Assembly (NCBI RefSeq): GCF_015767245.1
Contig: NZ_JADOTV010000005.1
Span: 124,001 to 188,000, forward strand
Direction: 5' to 3'
DNA: 64,000 bases
Source: Aureivirga sp. CE67
Lineage (GTDB): Bacteria; Bacteroidota; Bacteroidia; Flavobacteriales; Flavobacteriaceae
In this document: positions 50,841-61,500 of the stretch, one piece after another
How the letters are laid out: every line of letters begins with the position of its first letter
Position numbering within the stretch: the first letter of the stretch is position 1
Notes under the pieces: model-generated
Seen by the model: only the letters and a program-made list of their open reading frames with translations
What the model was told of the DNA's origin: nothing
Database searches by the model: none
Position numbers and translations under genes: made by a program

Positions 50841-50980
50841 TATGCTTGAAAAATATTTTTCTTAAAATAATTAGCTCAACTTTCTTATTTTAAAATCTTT
50901 AAGAATCTGTTTTAAAGACTTTGCTCAAAATTTCCTTAACTTAAATAAGCTAAAAACTTTACAAAATATTTAGTTTTATA

Positions 50981-52048
50981 ATGAAGAAGCACATTGTTAT
51001 TTTTGAAGCAAGAGGAGGAACGGATAAAGGAGATGATGGATTCAGAAATGATTCGAAGCCAATTATTAATTCTTTACGAAAAAGAGGTTGGACGGCTGAA
51101 ATTATCTTTTATTCCGATGAAAATAGGGGAGAAATTTACAGACATACCATAGAAAAAGCAGATGCCTATATTAATAGAGTGAATCCAGGAAATTTACCAA
51201 ATGAAAAAGGCTATTTTCAAATGCTACGAGAATTGGTAAATAATGGAGTTTCTGGCTTTCCACATCCAGATACGATGCACATTTATGGTGCAAAAAATTC
51301 TATTACAAAGCTAAAAGGAACTTCTCTGGTTCCAGAAGATATTTTTACCTACGCTACTTTTGAAGAATTAAAAAATAACTTTCCCAAAAAATTGGCTGAA
51401 GGAATTCGTGTGATTAAACAAAATAGAGGTTCCACAGGGCATGGAGTCTGGAAAGTTGAAGTTTTGGAGAACGAAAAATATACAGACAAAATTCCTTTAG
51501 ACGCAAAATTGAAATTAATCGAGGCAAATGATAACCATATTGAATATAAATCGCTTAAAAAGTTTTTAAAATTTTGTAAAAAATATTTGAAAGGAGAACA
51601 TGGAATTATTTTAGATACTCCTTTTTTAGAAAGAATAATAGAAGGAGAAATTCGTGTGATAATGCTGAAGGATAAAATTGTAAATATCGTACATAAAAAA
51701 CCTGCAGATGTTCCAGATGCTTTTTCTGCGGCACTTTTTTCTGGTGCAATTTATCGTTATGATAAACCTGAGAAATGGCCAGATTTAGTAAAATTAGTAA
51801 CCAAAAATATTCCTTTGATTCAAGAAAAATTAGGAGGTCATGAATTACCTCTTTTTTGGACAGCAGATTTTATTCTAGATACAGATAAAAACACAAAGGA
51901 AGATGTGTATGTTTTAGATGAAATCAATGCTTCTTGTGTTGGTTTTACTACTTTTCTGGAGCTTAGTGAGCAAATTGCAGATGAACTTTTAAATGTTCTT
52001 TACGCAGAAAATGTTGTAAATAAAAAGTGGGCTGCTTATAAAAACTAA
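50981..52048 (+). CDS. Cj0069-like ATP-grasp protein, copy 2
   Basis: A 355-aa paralogue of the preceding gene with the same motifs (EARGGTDKGDDGFRND, VIKQNRGSTGHGVWKVE, IIEGEIRVIMLKD, EINASCVGFTTFLE). The two align end to end without gaps and are mostly identical. Differences concentrate in residues about 110-150 and 180-225. In the final loop YVLG is replaced by YVLD. It has its own upstream region and terminator, so both can be expressed separately. Function unknown. Confidence 0.72.
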   Translation: MKKHIVIFEARGGTDKGDDGFRNDSKPIINSLRKRGWTAEIIFYSDENRGEIYRHTIEKADAYINRVNPGNLPNEKGYFQMLRELVNNGVSGFPHPDTMHIYGAKNSITKLKGTSLVPEDIFTYATFEELKNNFPKKLAEGIRVIKQNRGSTGHGVWKVEVLENEKYTDKIPLDAKLKLIEANDNHIEYKSLKKFLKFCKKYLKGEHGIILDTPFLERIIEGEIRVIMLKDKIVNIVHKKPADVPDAFSAALFSGAIYRYDKPEKWPDLVKLVTKNIPLIQEKLGGHELPLFWTADFILDTDKNTKEDVYVLDEINASCVGFTTFLELSEQIADELLNVLYAENVVNKKWAAYKN

Positions 52049-52080
52049 AAAACTCTAGAATTTGATTTTCTAGAGTTTTT
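52049..52080. terminator. Terminator between ATP-grasp copy 2 and mutS
   Basis: AAAACTCTAGAA (52049-52060) and TTCTAGAGTTTTT (52068-52080), 12-bp stem. Confidence 0.88.
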
Positions 52081-52086
52081 CTTAAT

Positions 52087-54693
52087 TTATTTTTTCAACA
52101 ACATTTTCTTGATTTCGTTTAACTTCATCAGTGCTTCTACTGGAGTTAAAGTATCAATATTTGTATGAATAATTTCTTCTTTAATATTTTCTAAAAGTGG
52201 ATCGTCTAATTGGAAAAAGCTCAATTGCATATCCGATTCCTCTTTTGCTTGTTTCAACGATTCTTTTACATCTTCACTGCTATGACTATTTTCCAGATGT
52301 TTCAACATTTTAGAAGCTCGATGAATCACAGATTGTGGCATTCCTGCTAATTTCGCTACATGAATTCCGAAACTATGTTCACTTCCTCCTTTAACTAACT
52401 TACGCAAGAAAATCACAGTATCTTTTAATTCTTTTACAGAAACATTGTAATTTTTAATTCTCTCAAATTCTTCCTGCATATCATTTAATTCATGATAATG
52501 TGTTGCAAAAAGTGTTTTTCCTTTTGTCGGATGCTCATGTAAATATTCTGCAATTGCCCAAGCGATAGAAATTCCATCATATGTACTTGTTCCTCTTCCA
52601 ATTTCATCTAAAAGAACCAAACTTCTATCTGAAATATTATTCAAAATACTCGCAGTTTCATTCATTTCTACCATGAAAGTTGATTCTCCCATCGAAATAT
52701 TATCACTTGCACCAACACGAGTGAAAATCTTATCAATAATTCCAATTCTTGCATGTTCTGCAGGAACATAACTTCCCATTTGTGCTAAAAGAACAATCAA
52801 TGCTGTCTGACGAAGAATTGCAGATTTACCACTCATATTTGGTCCTGTAATCATGATAATCTGTTGTTGTTCTCTGTTTAAAACAACATCATTTGCAATG
52901 TATTCTTCTCCAATTGGCAATTGTTTTTCAATCACAGGATGACGACCATTTTTAATTTCTAAATCTGTCGAATCATCCATCAGTGGACGAACATAATTAT
53001 TTTCTCTCGCAATCGAAGCAAAAGAAGTCAAACAATCCAATTGTGCGATTAATTGTGCATTCAACTGAATTGGCTTGATATAATCCATCATAAAACTAAT
53101 CAACTCTGCAAAAAGTTGCTGTTCTAATTGTCCGATTTTCTCTTCAGCTCCAAGAATTTTTGCTTCGTATTCTTTCAGTTCTTCCGTAATATATCGCTCA
53201 GCATTTACCAAAGTTTGCTTACGAATCCATTCTTCTGGAACTTTCGATTTATGCGTATTTCTTACTTCAATATAATATCCAAACACATTATTAAAAGCAA
53301 TTTTCAAAGAAGGAATTCCTGTTCTTTCCGATTCTCTTGCCAAAAGACCATCTAAATATTCTTTTCCTGAATTGGAAATATTTCGAAGTTCATCCAATTC
53401 TTCCGAAACTCCATCTGCAATGGCATTTCCTTTTGCAATATTTACAGGAGCATCTTCTCGAAGTGTTTTGGTAATTTTTTCTCTTAAAGTCGTACAATCT
53501 TGTAGTTGCTCCCCGATTGCTCGTAAAGCTTCGTTTGTACTTAATAAAGCTGCTTCTTTAACAGGAATAATCGCATTTAAAGAATCTTTTAAAAGAACTA
53601 CTTCTCTTGGACTTACTTTTCCTGTAGCAACTTTTGAAATCAAACGTTCAATATCGCTTATTTGCTTTATTTGATAAGAAGAAACTTGATGAAATTCATC
53701 GTTTTCTAAAATATATTTTACAACTTCATGTCGTTTCTTAATTCGATTAATATCTTTTAAAGGAAGTGCTAACCAACGTTTCAACAATCTTCCTCCCATT
53801 GGAGAAATTGTTCGATCAATTACATCTAAAAGCGTTACAGCATCTACAGAACTTGAATTGTATAATTCTAAATTTCGCACTGTAAATCGGTCCATCCAAA
53901 CGTAATAATCTTCTAAAATTCGCTGAATCGAAACAATATGTTGTAATTGATTATGCTGGGTTTCTCCCAAATAATACATAATCGATCCAGAAGCAATTTG
54001 TCCTTCTTCTAAATCTTCAATTCCAAATCCTTTTAAAGATTTTACCTTAAAATGATTGTGTAAAGTTTCCAAAGCATAATCAATTTGGAAAATCCAATCT
54101 TCTAAATAAAAAGAGTAATAATTATCTCCAAAAGTTTCAATAAACTTCGATTTATGCTGTTTTTGAACTAAAACTTCATTTGGTTTAAAGTTTTGAAGTA
54201 ATTTATCAATGTATTCTTCATTTCCTTCTGCCACTAAAAATTCACCTGTTGAAACATCTAAGAAAGAAATTCCCATTTGTTTTTTACCAAAATGAATTGC
54301 AGCTAAAAAGTTATTTGATTTCGAATGTAAAACTTCATCATTCAAGGAAACTCCAGGTGTTACCAATTCTGTAACTCCTCTTTTTACAATTTTTTTGGTC
54401 ATTTTCGGATCTTCTAGCTGATCACAAATTGCTACACGCATTCCAGCTTTTACCAATTTTGGTAAATAGGTATTCAAAGAATGATGTGGAAATCCTGCCA
54501 AAGCAGTCTCACTATCACTTCCTGCACCACGTTTGGTCAACGTAATTCCAAGAACTTGCGCAGCTTTTTTCGCATCCTCTCCAAAAGTTTCATAAAAATC
54601 ACCAACTCTAAAAAGTAACATAGCATCTGGATATTTCGCCTTGATACTATTGTATTGTTTCATCAACGGAGTTTCTTTCTTTGCTTTAGCCAA
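52087..54693 (-). CDS. mutS: DNA mismatch repair protein MutS
   Basis: An 868-aa MutS1 ATPase. The N-terminal mismatch-recognition domain has [15 protein letters not shown] with the F-x-E wedge. Connector, lever and clamp domains follow. The ABC-type ATPase has Walker [20 protein letters not shown], Walker [14 protein letters not shown] and the switch [11 protein letters not shown]-terminal helical dimer motif ends in [18 protein letters not shown]. Length and order are standard. It starts methyl-mismatch repair; mutL is not in the window. Confidence 0.98.
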   Translation of the reverse strand: MAKAKKETPLMKQYNSIKAKYPDAMLLFRVGDFYETFGEDAKKAAQVLGITLTKRGAGSDSETALAGFPHHSLNTYLPKLVKAGMRVAICDQLEDPKMTKKIVKRGVTELVTPGVSLNDEVLHSKSNNFLAAIHFGKKQMGISFLDVSTGEFLVAEGNEEYIDKLLQNFKPNEVLVQKQHKSKFIETFGDNYYSFYLEDWIFQIDYALETLHNHFKVKSLKGFGIEDLEEGQIASGSIMYYLGETQHNQLQHIVSIQRILEDYYVWMDRFTVRNLELYNSSSVDAVTLLDVIDRTISPMGGRLLKRWLALPLKDINRIKKRHEVVKYILENDEFHQVSSYQIKQISDIERLISKVATGKVSPREVVLLKDSLNAIIPVKEAALLSTNEALRAIGEQLQDCTTLREKITKTLREDAPVNIAKGNAIADGVSEELDELRNISNSGKEYLDGLLARESERTGIPSLKIAFNNVFGYYIEVRNTHKSKVPEEWIRKQTLVNAERYITEELKEYEAKILGAEEKIGQLEQQLFAELISFMMDYIKPIQLNAQLIAQLDCLTSFASIARENNYVRPLMDDSTDLEIKNGRHPVIEKQLPIGEEYIANDVVLNREQQQIIMITGPNMSGKSAILRQTALIVLLAQMGSYVPAEHARIGIIDKIFTRVGASDNISMGESTFMVEMNETASILNNISDRSLVLLDEIGRGTSTYDGISIAWAIAEYLHEHPTKGKTLFATHYHELNDMQEEFERIKNYNVSVKELKDTVIFLRKLVKGGSEHSFGIHVAKLAGMPQSVIHRASKMLKHLENSHSSEDVKESLKQAKEESDMQLSFFQLDDPLLENIKEEIIHTNIDTLTPVEALMKLNEIKKMLLKK

Positions 54694-54754
54694 TGGTCTG
54701 AAGTTTTTTAATTTTTGAAATGCGAAATTAAGGATTTTAAAAAAACCTTTAAAA

Positions 54755-54787
54755 TAAAAAAAGCTTCTAGATAATTCTAGAAGCTTT
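54755..54787 (-). terminator. Cold-shock gene terminator
   Basis: AAAGCTTCTAGA (54760-54771), loop TAAT, TCTAGAAGCTTT (54776-54787). The A-run at 54755-54762 provides the minus-strand T-tract. Confidence 0.85.
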
Positions 54788-54814
54788 CTTTATTACTGTT
54801 TAAAATATATATCT

Positions 54815-55009
54815 TTAGATAACGGCAACATTTACTGCAACCATACCTTTACGTCCTTCGCTTTCGTCGTAACTAACTTTTTCTCCTCCTTCTAGAGTAG
54901 TTCCTCTTTTTAAACCTGTAATGTGAACGAAAATGTCTTTTCCTGTTTCGTCAGAAGTAATGAATCCAAATCCTTTAGACTCATTGTAAAATTTAACTGT
55001 ACCTGTCAT
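54815..55009 (-). CDS. Cold-shock domain protein
   Basis: A 64-aa single cold-shock domain: TGTVKFYNESKGFGFITS with RNP1 KGFGFI, DIFVHIT (RNP2) and EGRKGMVAVNVAVI at the end. It binds single-stranded RNA or DNA and acts as an RNA chaperone. Length is normal. It lies between mutS and a two-TM protein, with its own terminator. Confidence 0.96.
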   Translation of the reverse strand: MTGTVKFYNESKGFGFITSDETGKDIFVHITGLKRGTTLEGGEKVSYDESEGRKGMVAVNVAVI

Positions 55010-55071
55010 TTTAAAATTTATAAATTATTAATATTCAATTTAATACTTTTTTAAGAAATATCAAATTTTTG

Positions 55072-55335
55072 TTATTCTTTTTGTTTTGAAGAGTTTTTCT
55101 CTTCGGTATTTTTATCTAATTCCTCAGGATTGGGGTTATGTTTAAAACTGTACTTAGTTAAATCTTTTCCTTGTAATCTGATATAAAGGAACAAAGGTAT
55201 TAAAATAAATGCAATTCCAAGCATGGAAATTCCGATTACTACATCATTTTTTTCTATCTCAAAGTGTTTCATTGTAAAGCCAATAGCTAAACCTAAGGCA
55301 AATACAACTACTAAAATTCTAAAAACCACTTTCAT
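55072..55335 (-). CDS. Small two-helix membrane protein (87 aa)
   Basis: An 87-aa protein with two membrane helices (about 5-22 and 33-53) and a hydrophilic, charged C-terminal tail of 30 residues (NPNPEELDKNTEEKNSSKQK). I do not recognise a family. It begins 11 bp downstream of the ClC channel gene on the same strand, so probably cotranscribed. Function unknown. Confidence 0.7.
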   Translation of the reverse strand: MKVVFRILVVVFALGLAIGFTMKHFEIEKNDVVIGISMLGIAFILIPLFLYIRLQGKDLTKYSFKHNPNPEELDKNTEEKNSSKQKE

Positions 55336-55346
55336 GTTTTAATTAT

Positions 55347-57146
55347 TTAATTTTTTAGGGATGTTACTTCGATTAATTTTCTTCGGTAAACAGTTAAAAG
55401 TTTTGACTTTGATATGAATCCAACATATTTTTTTTGATGAATAACTGGCAGATTCCAGGCATTTGTATTTTGAAATTTTTGCATAATTTGCTCCATAGAA
55501 TCTTCTTCAAAATTAATAATCGTTGGTGCATTATGCATTATTTCCGAAACATGAACTGTTTCATACATATCGGATTCAAACATTATACTGCGAATATCGT
55601 CTAAAAGTACGACACCTAAAAAATTTTCTTCTTCATCTATTACAGGAAAAATATTTCGACTACAATTCACCACAGCTTCATGCAACATTTTACCTAAACT
55701 CATTTTTGGAGTTACAGGAACAAAGTTTTTTTCTATCAATTCTTCAATTTCCATCATCATCAACACATTTTTATCTTTATCATGTGTGATTAATTCCCCT
55801 CTTTTTGCCAATTGCATTGTATAAATAGAATGCGGAATAAAATATTTTGTACAGATAAAAGAAATTGTTGCTGTAATCATCAAAGGAATAAATAGTTTAT
55901 AACCTCCAGTAATTTCTGCAATCAAGAAAATAGCTGTCAACGGTGCATGTAACATTCCTGCCATGACTCCAGCCATTCCTACCAAAGAAAAATTTCGAGT
56001 AGAAGTTTCAATATTTAAAAAAGGTAGATTGTTTAATAAAAGAGAAAAAGCTTGCCCGATAGCACTTCCAACAAAAAGCACTGGAGAAAAAATTCCTCCA
56101 ACTCCTCCAGAGGCAGTAGTCAATGTAGTTGCAATTGCTTTAAAAATTACCAAACCAACCAAAAGTCCAATAACCATCCAGATATTTTGCAGATATTTAT
56201 CAAAGAAATTAGTTCCTAAAGCTTGCATATAATCTTCTTCCAATAAACTATTTATTACTTGAAAACCTTCTCCATAAAGCGGTGGAATAATAAAAACCAA
56301 AACTCCAATCATAATTCCTCCAATCAATAATCTGTAGACATTATTTTTAAACTTGTGGAATTTCTCTTGAATAAAAAAATGTGTTTTTGTGAAATAAATA
56401 CAAGTCGCAGAAGTGATAAATCCTAATAACAAATAATAAGGTATATCTTTTAAAACAAAAGCATCTTTTAGTTGAAAGTGTAATAATATTGTCGATCCAA
56501 AGAAAAAATGAGAAGTTATTACAGCAGAAGAAGATGCCAATAAGAGTGGAATTAAAGAAACCAAAGTAAGATCTAAACTAAAGACTTCTACTGCAAAAAT
56601 AATTGCCGTAATCGGAGCTTTATAAATAGAAGACATTGCTCCAGCTGCCGCACAACCAATCAAAAGTGTTCTCGTAGATTGACTCATGTGAAGTAATTTA
56701 GACAAACGTGTTCCAACAGAAGCTCCTGTCAAAATTGTAGGTCCTTCCAATCCTGCCGAACCTCCAAAACCAACAGTAAGTGGTGCAGTAATCAAATTGG
56801 AAAACATATATTTTTTTGGAAGAATGGATTTCTTTTTCGAAATCGAGTGTAGTACTGTCGGAATACCAAAACCAACATCTTTTTTGAAAATGTACTTTAC
56901 AACAAGAATGGTAAGTAAAATTCCGATTAAAGGAAAAACGAAGTAAAAAATATTGTGATAATAAACCACCAGATTTCCTTCGAGAATATATTTAATCAAA
57001 TGCGTCAGGTTTTTAATAATTACTGCCGCAATTCCAGAAAGAAATCCGATGATAAGACTTAATGCATAGACAAAATTTCGTTGCGAAATATTTTTATATC
57101 GCCAAATTAAAAAACGAGTAAGAATATTTTTTTTCTGTCTAGGCAT
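55347..57146 (-). CDS. ClC family chloride channel or antiporter with CBS pair
   Basis: A 599-aa protein. The first 430 residues form the ClC membrane domain with about 16 helical segments. The pore motif GSAGLEGPTILTGASVG contains the gating Glu, and IIFAVEVF carries a Glu in the region of the internal proton-pathway Glu, so a Cl/H antiporter is possible. The final 150 residues hold two CBS domains, with FVPVTPKMSLGKMLHEAV and VSEIMHNAPTIINFEED, which probably sense adenine nucleotides. A MITE-like palindrome lies just upstream of the start. Confidence 0.93.
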   Translation of the reverse strand: MPRQKKNILTRFLIWRYKNISQRNFVYALSLIIGFLSGIAAVIIKNLTHLIKYILEGNLVVYYHNIFYFVFPLIGILLTILVVKYIFKKDVGFGIPTVLHSISKKKSILPKKYMFSNLITAPLTVGFGGSAGLEGPTILTGASVGTRLSKLLHMSQSTRTLLIGCAAAGAMSSIYKAPITAIIFAVEVFSLDLTLVSLIPLLLASSSAVITSHFFFGSTILLHFQLKDAFVLKDIPYYLLLGFITSATCIYFTKTHFFIQEKFHKFKNNVYRLLIGGIMIGVLVFIIPPLYGEGFQVINSLLEEDYMQALGTNFFDKYLQNIWMVIGLLVGLVIFKAIATTLTTASGGVGGIFSPVLFVGSAIGQAFSLLLNNLPFLNIETSTRNFSLVGMAGVMAGMLHAPLTAIFLIAEITGGYKLFIPLMITATISFICTKYFIPHSIYTMQLAKRGELITHDKDKNVLMMMEIEELIEKNFVPVTPKMSLGKMLHEAVVNCSRNIFPVIDEEENFLGVVLLDDIRSIMFESDMYETVHVSEIMHNAPTIINFEEDSMEQIMQKFQNTNAWNLPVIHQKKYVGFISKSKLLTVYRRKLIEVTSLKN

Positions 57147-57165
57147 TTTAAATCACACATCTCTA

Positions 57166-57328
57166 AGAGCTTGTTTGAATTTATATCAGAATAATTTTAT
57201 AGCTTATTAAAACACAATTTTGAAGACTTTTTTAGAGAACATAGCAGCGCTATGTTAAATAAAAAAGACAAGAAATAGGTTTTAAGAAGTGAATAAAAAA
57301 TTTTGAGATAAATTTTTAAACATGCTCT
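57166..57328. mobile_element. MITE-like long palindromic element (163 bp)
   Basis: The two halves are imperfect inverted copies along their full length: ends AGAGCTTGTTT (57166-57176) and AAACATGCTCT (57318-57328). The exact centre is AACATAGC-AGC-GCTATGTT (57238-57256). The halves share TTTTT-rich blocks and the motif ACTTTTTT/AAAAAAGA. No open frame. No clear target duplication was seen. The right end supplies the TAG stop of the next gene. Confidence 0.75.
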
Positions 57329-58022
57329 AAATATCATTTATAAGATACGCAATTTTTTGTAAATCTTCTTTGGTTAATTTCAATATATCTGCAAATGGTG
57401 TTTCCTTTAAGAAAGCATCCCAAAGTTTATTTTCCTCAATTACGGCAACCTCCATTTTTAAGTATTTCATAAACTCTTCACCAGCTTCTTCATACTGCGC
57501 TCTTAATAAAGCCTCGTATTTTGCGATGTCAAACGTTTCATTTTCTCCAGCATAAATAGCCAATAATTCATAGAAAATTCCTTCGTCTTCCTCATCATCC
57601 AAATCCAAACTATTTTCAGCAATCGTAGGATTCGTGTCAGTTAATTGACTCAAAATTCTTTCTAAAATAACCTTTGAAGTATCCATATCCGGAATCAAAT
57701 AAGCTTCTTGCTCTTCGATAAACTGTAAACCTTCCACATCTTCCAAAATGTTATCTTTCACAACTCTTGCCACCAAGTTTGCTCCGATCACTTTCTTAAA
57801 TGTCTCATCAGTTTGTACGATAAACACTACAACACGCTCATATTCGTCTTCATTTTCAAAAAGGAAATAAACCGAAACTTCATATCCATTATCATTTTTC
57901 GAAACCTGAACTTCAAAAATAATTTCCTCTTCTACACCCCACCAATCCAATTTTATAGGGTTATATTCATAGATTACATTCTCAAAAGAAGTAACTCCAT
58001 ATTTTTTTAAAACAATATCCAT
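57327..58022 (-). CDS. Acidic cytoplasmic protein of unknown function
   Basis: A 231-aa, very acidic soluble protein without signal or membrane helix. The N-terminal 120 residues alternate beta strands (EVSVYFLFENEDEYERVVVFIVQT); then a helical, Asp/Glu-rich part (DLDDEEDEGIFYELLAIYAG) and a final helix (KLTKEDLQKIAYLIND). I do not recognise the family confidently; weak resemblance to DUF2004-type proteins. Its stop codon TAG is formed at the junction with the MITE-like element, so the original C-terminus may have been longer. Repeat B copy 5 lies 16 bp upstream of the start, in the leader. Confidence 0.6.
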   Translation of the reverse strand: MDIVLKKYGVTSFENVIYEYNPIKLDWWGVEEEIIFEVQVSKNDNGYEVSVYFLFENEDEYERVVVFIVQTDETFKKVIGANLVARVVKDNILEDVEGLQFIEEQEAYLIPDMDTSKVILERILSQLTDTNPTIAENSLDLDDEEDEGIFYELLAIYAGENETFDIAKYEALLRAQYEEAGEEFMKYLKMEVAVIEENKLWDAFLKETPFADILKLTKEDLQKIAYLINDI

Positions 58023-58038
58023 TTTATATTTTTTATTT

Positions 58039-58137
58039 GGGCGTTTCCCTCTCGGGTCGGGCTTTTCGCTATATCTTTTTTGCTAAAGTATCAGAATGAA
58101 GAGAAGCAAAAAAGGATGCCGCTACAATCCCTAACGC
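58039..58137 (-). repeat. Repeat B copy 5 (short form)
   Basis: On the minus strand it reads GCGTTAGGGATTGTAGCGG ... GGGAAACGCCC, with outer stem GCGTT/AACGC and inner stem AGCAAAAAAG (58104-58113 on the plus strand) with CTTTTTTGCT (58075-58084). It contains CGAAAAGCCCGACCCG. It is in the same sense as the gene that starts 16 bp later. Confidence 0.88.
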
Positions 58138-58223
58138 ATTATACCAATACAAAAGTAACCAGAAATCAAAAGAGATTTTTAAAATAAAATGATAATTATT
58201 TATAAAATTTTCAAGATTTAAAC

Positions 58224-58264
58224 TTTAGGTAACAGTAAAAAGTTTCGATTCTTAGTTTACCTAA
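58224..58264. other. Inverted repeat TTTAGGTAA...TTACCTAAA
   Basis: Nine-base perfect arms (58224-58232 and 58256-58264) separated by 23 nt, without a T-run, so not an obvious terminator. It lies 26 bp beyond the 3' end of the small gene at 58291. It could be a stem or a regulatory dyad. Confidence 0.4.
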
Positions 58265-58290
58265 AAATCAAATCAAGGAATATCTAAAAC

Positions 58291-58449
58291 CTAAACAGTC
58301 TTTTCTTTCTTCAAAAATTGGAAAGCCATAAAACTTAAACCAAGGATATAAAGCGTAGCACAAAACCATTTGAAATAAAAATTTGAAGCATTAAAAAATA
58401 CAATCATTAAAAATATGGTAGCAATCGTGAATCGTATAAATTTTGACAT
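58291..58449 (-). CDS. Small two-helix membrane protein (52 aa)
   Basis: A short frame, MSKFIRFTIATIFLMIVFFN then ASNFYFKWFCATLYILGLSF, ending in a basic tail (FQFLKKEKTV). Two hydrophobic helices with a short polar turn and basic ends suggest a real inner-membrane microprotein. I know no family. It has similar size and layout to the protein at 12319-12489 but no clear sequence identity. Confidence 0.5.
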   Translation of the reverse strand: MSKFIRFTIATIFLMIVFFNASNFYFKWFCATLYILGLSFMAFQFLKKEKTV

Positions 58450-58534
58450 AGCTTTTCGTTTTAATTTAGCGCAATATATAAAAAAACTTAAAAGTAAAGA
58501 ATACCCAAAAGAGTAGTGGAACTTACTAAAAAAT

Positions 58535-58566
58535 AAAGCCTCTAAAAATTAATTTAGAGGCTTTTG
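58535..58566. terminator. Terminator at the end of the CobN-like gene
   Basis: AAAGCCTCTAAA (58535-58546) and TTTAGAGGCTTT (58553-58564), 12-bp stem, 6-nt loop, with T and A runs around it. Confidence 0.82.
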
Positions 58567-58587
58567 GCTTAAAAATATAATTACAAA

Positions 58588-61500
58588 TTACTCTCTCTCC
58601 TTCCTTCTCTTTACAATTCCAAATGTAATTGCTCCTCCAAGTAATAGTATGATCCACAGAATTGTAGATAGATTATCTTTTAATAATTCTTGCACAGATG
58701 ATTTCTGAATTTCTTCTTTTTCTAAAACCATTCCTTCTGCTTGTTCTGCTTTTTTTCCTGAACGAACTTCTTCGATTTGTTGTGTATAACTTTCTTTTAA
58801 ATCTTTATCCAAAAGACTTGAAATCATTTCTTTTAATTTTGAATTATCACAAACAAATTCGCTACATCCAGCACTGTTTTCTTTGATTAATTCCGCATGT
58901 AATTTCGCGATATCTTTCTTCACATTTTCACTTGGTTTCCAATATCCTTTTCGCACAGTTTCCAACATCACTGCGGTCATTTCTTGTAAAGCATACGGAT
59001 TGGTGTTTTTGAAGAATTCAATCGTTCCAAGATTCTGCTTATCTTTTACATAAATATCATAATATCCTTCCCAAATCTCTTTATCAATCGCATCTGGTTT
59101 CATCACATTCCAACCATAGGTATCACGGAAATTCTCAGCAAATCCTTCTGCTGCAGATTCTCCTTCTTTCATTTGCCCTTTGATATATTTCGGATTGAAA
59201 AGATTGGTTCTTGTTTCTGTCCAAATTGCTTCTTTCAGACCTTGAACTTTCGGATTGTATTTATTTCTATTATCATTAAAATATCCATCAGGATCTTTTC
59301 CAGTTGTCACACGAATACTTGCTGTGATTCCTCCCATAAATTCATAAACATGATCCAGAGAAATCGGTCCAGTTTCATTCGAGGATCTAGGGTGAACAAC
59401 AACTTCTGCATTTTCCATCATGGTTTCCAACAATCCTTCTTTAAAAGTTGTCCAATCTCCTTCCTGATAAATTGCTCCCATATTTTTGATATAAGTTTCT
59501 GCAATTTCATCTTCCGTTTCCCAAGCATCACCTTTTTCTACCATTCCCATAATTCCTGTTCCATAGTGCCCATTTGCACCACCAAAAACTCTAGTTGTAG
59601 CGAACTTTTGTGCTTCTTCTGGAGAAAATCCTTTTGCTTTTAAAGATTTTTCTGCTTGTAATGTTCCAGCTTTTACGAAGTTTTCTTCTCCATTTTCTTC
59701 TTTCGCATTTGCAGCTAATTCCACAGCTTTATTAATTAAATTAATACGAGAAGCCGCTAAATCTCTAAATTGTCCTGAAGTTTGTACCAAAACATCAATT
59801 CTAGGTCTTTTTAAATCTTCTAAGGGAATCAGACGAACATCATAAACTCTTCCATAAGTATTTCGAACTGGTTCTACTCCCAACATGTAAAAAATTTGCC
59901 CGATATTCATTCCTTGATTTCGGATAAATTCTCCTCCCCAAAGTGAATAGGTAATTTTCTTTGGATATTTTCCATGTTTATCTAAATGCTTTTTCAGAAT
60001 CTGTTTTGCCAATTCTTGCCCAGTTTCATAAGCTTCTTTTGTTGGCGTAACTTCTGCATTAATCGCATATAAATTCTTTCCTGTTGGCGTTGCTAAAGGA
60101 TTCGAAACTGGATCTCCTCCAGAAGATGGCGAAATATATCCTCCATTTAATCCATTTAACATCGCTTGCATTTCAAAATTCGGCGATTCTTGTAAATTCA
60201 ATCGATAATCTTGAACATTATATAAAGCTTCTTTTAATTGAATTAAAGCTTCTAAAATTCTTTTTTCTTTCGTTTCAATTCTTAAAAGTCTACTTTCAAT
60301 TGCTTTTTCTTTTTCTAAAAGTGAAGCAAATCCTTTTTCACTTTTTAAAATTCCTTGTAAAGCTTTGAAGTTTGGCGAATCCGAATTTTCAACTGCATTT
60401 AAAACTTCTTTATTATTTATATAGAAAGAAATAATTTTCTCTTGTTTTTCAACAGTTGATTTTTCTTCTTTCTTTAAATATTTCTCATAAGCTACAGGAG
60501 ATTCTTTATAAATTTTAAAGAATTCATTTAGTTTCGATTTTTCAATCGCTTTGTCATAAATTCCTTTCTCCACCATTGCTCGATATTTCGTTGCTCTATC
60601 TACTACAGAAGCTTCTTTTATATTATCGAAAAATGGCTGTTGTTGTGTAGAATCTTTCAAGAACTTCACTACTTTTTGGAAATATTTATTTTCCATTGCA
60701 GTAACTTTCCAAGCATTTGAATCATCTAATCGTAAAGCATTTTTATATTGCTTTAAACTTTTCTCATTTAATAATCCTAAGAATTCTTGAAGTCCTTCTT
60801 TTGTTTTTAAATAATCTAAAGCTTGCTCATTTTTTCTATCTGAAAATAAATGTACATAAGTACTTGTCACTTTCTTTAAATCTACTTTTTCTGGTTCTGT
60901 ACTAGATTTCGGAACCATCTTATGTGTTTTAGGGTCATAAACCATTTCTTGCTTTGATTTACTTCCTTTAGATTCATGTTTTACAGCACTAGATTTCGGA
61001 ACCATCTTATGCGTTTTCGGATCATAAACCATTTCTTGCTTTGATTTACTTCCTTTTGTTCCATGTTTTGCAGTACTAGATTTCGGAACCATTTTATGTG
61101 TTTTAGGATCGTAAACCATTTCTTGTTTAGCTCCTTTATTTTCATTTAAAATAATTCCTTTTCTTTTTTGCTTTGCATAATTTCCTCCGTAGTATGAAGA
61201 AATATTTCCTTTATCTTCTAAACCATAAGCAGCAAATAATTCTTGTAAACGAGCTTCTCTTTTTGTTCCAAAAACATCTTGAGGATTTTTGTTTTCTTTT
61301 AAAATCGCATCTACAATCGTTAAAGCTTGTGCTTCAAAATTAGAATGATGATTATCTTTTTTATGATCATGTTCTTCTTCAAGAGAATTTAAATAACTCA
61401 AACTTTGTGAAATCGGATCAACAGACATCATTTTCACTGTTTGATATGTTTCATCTTCTGTTTGTTTCTCTCCTAAAACATGAAGTCCTGTTATGATTTT

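Noticed and set aside
59173-59643. A 156-codon frame antisense to the CobN-like gene
   Set aside because: It lies opposite the best-conserved CobN segment, is rich in Phe/Ser/His as shadows of this codon usage are, and has no recognisable domain.
60898-61125. Regular 87-bp repeats considered as a CRISPR array
   Set aside because: They are contiguous in-frame coding repeats without unique spacers.
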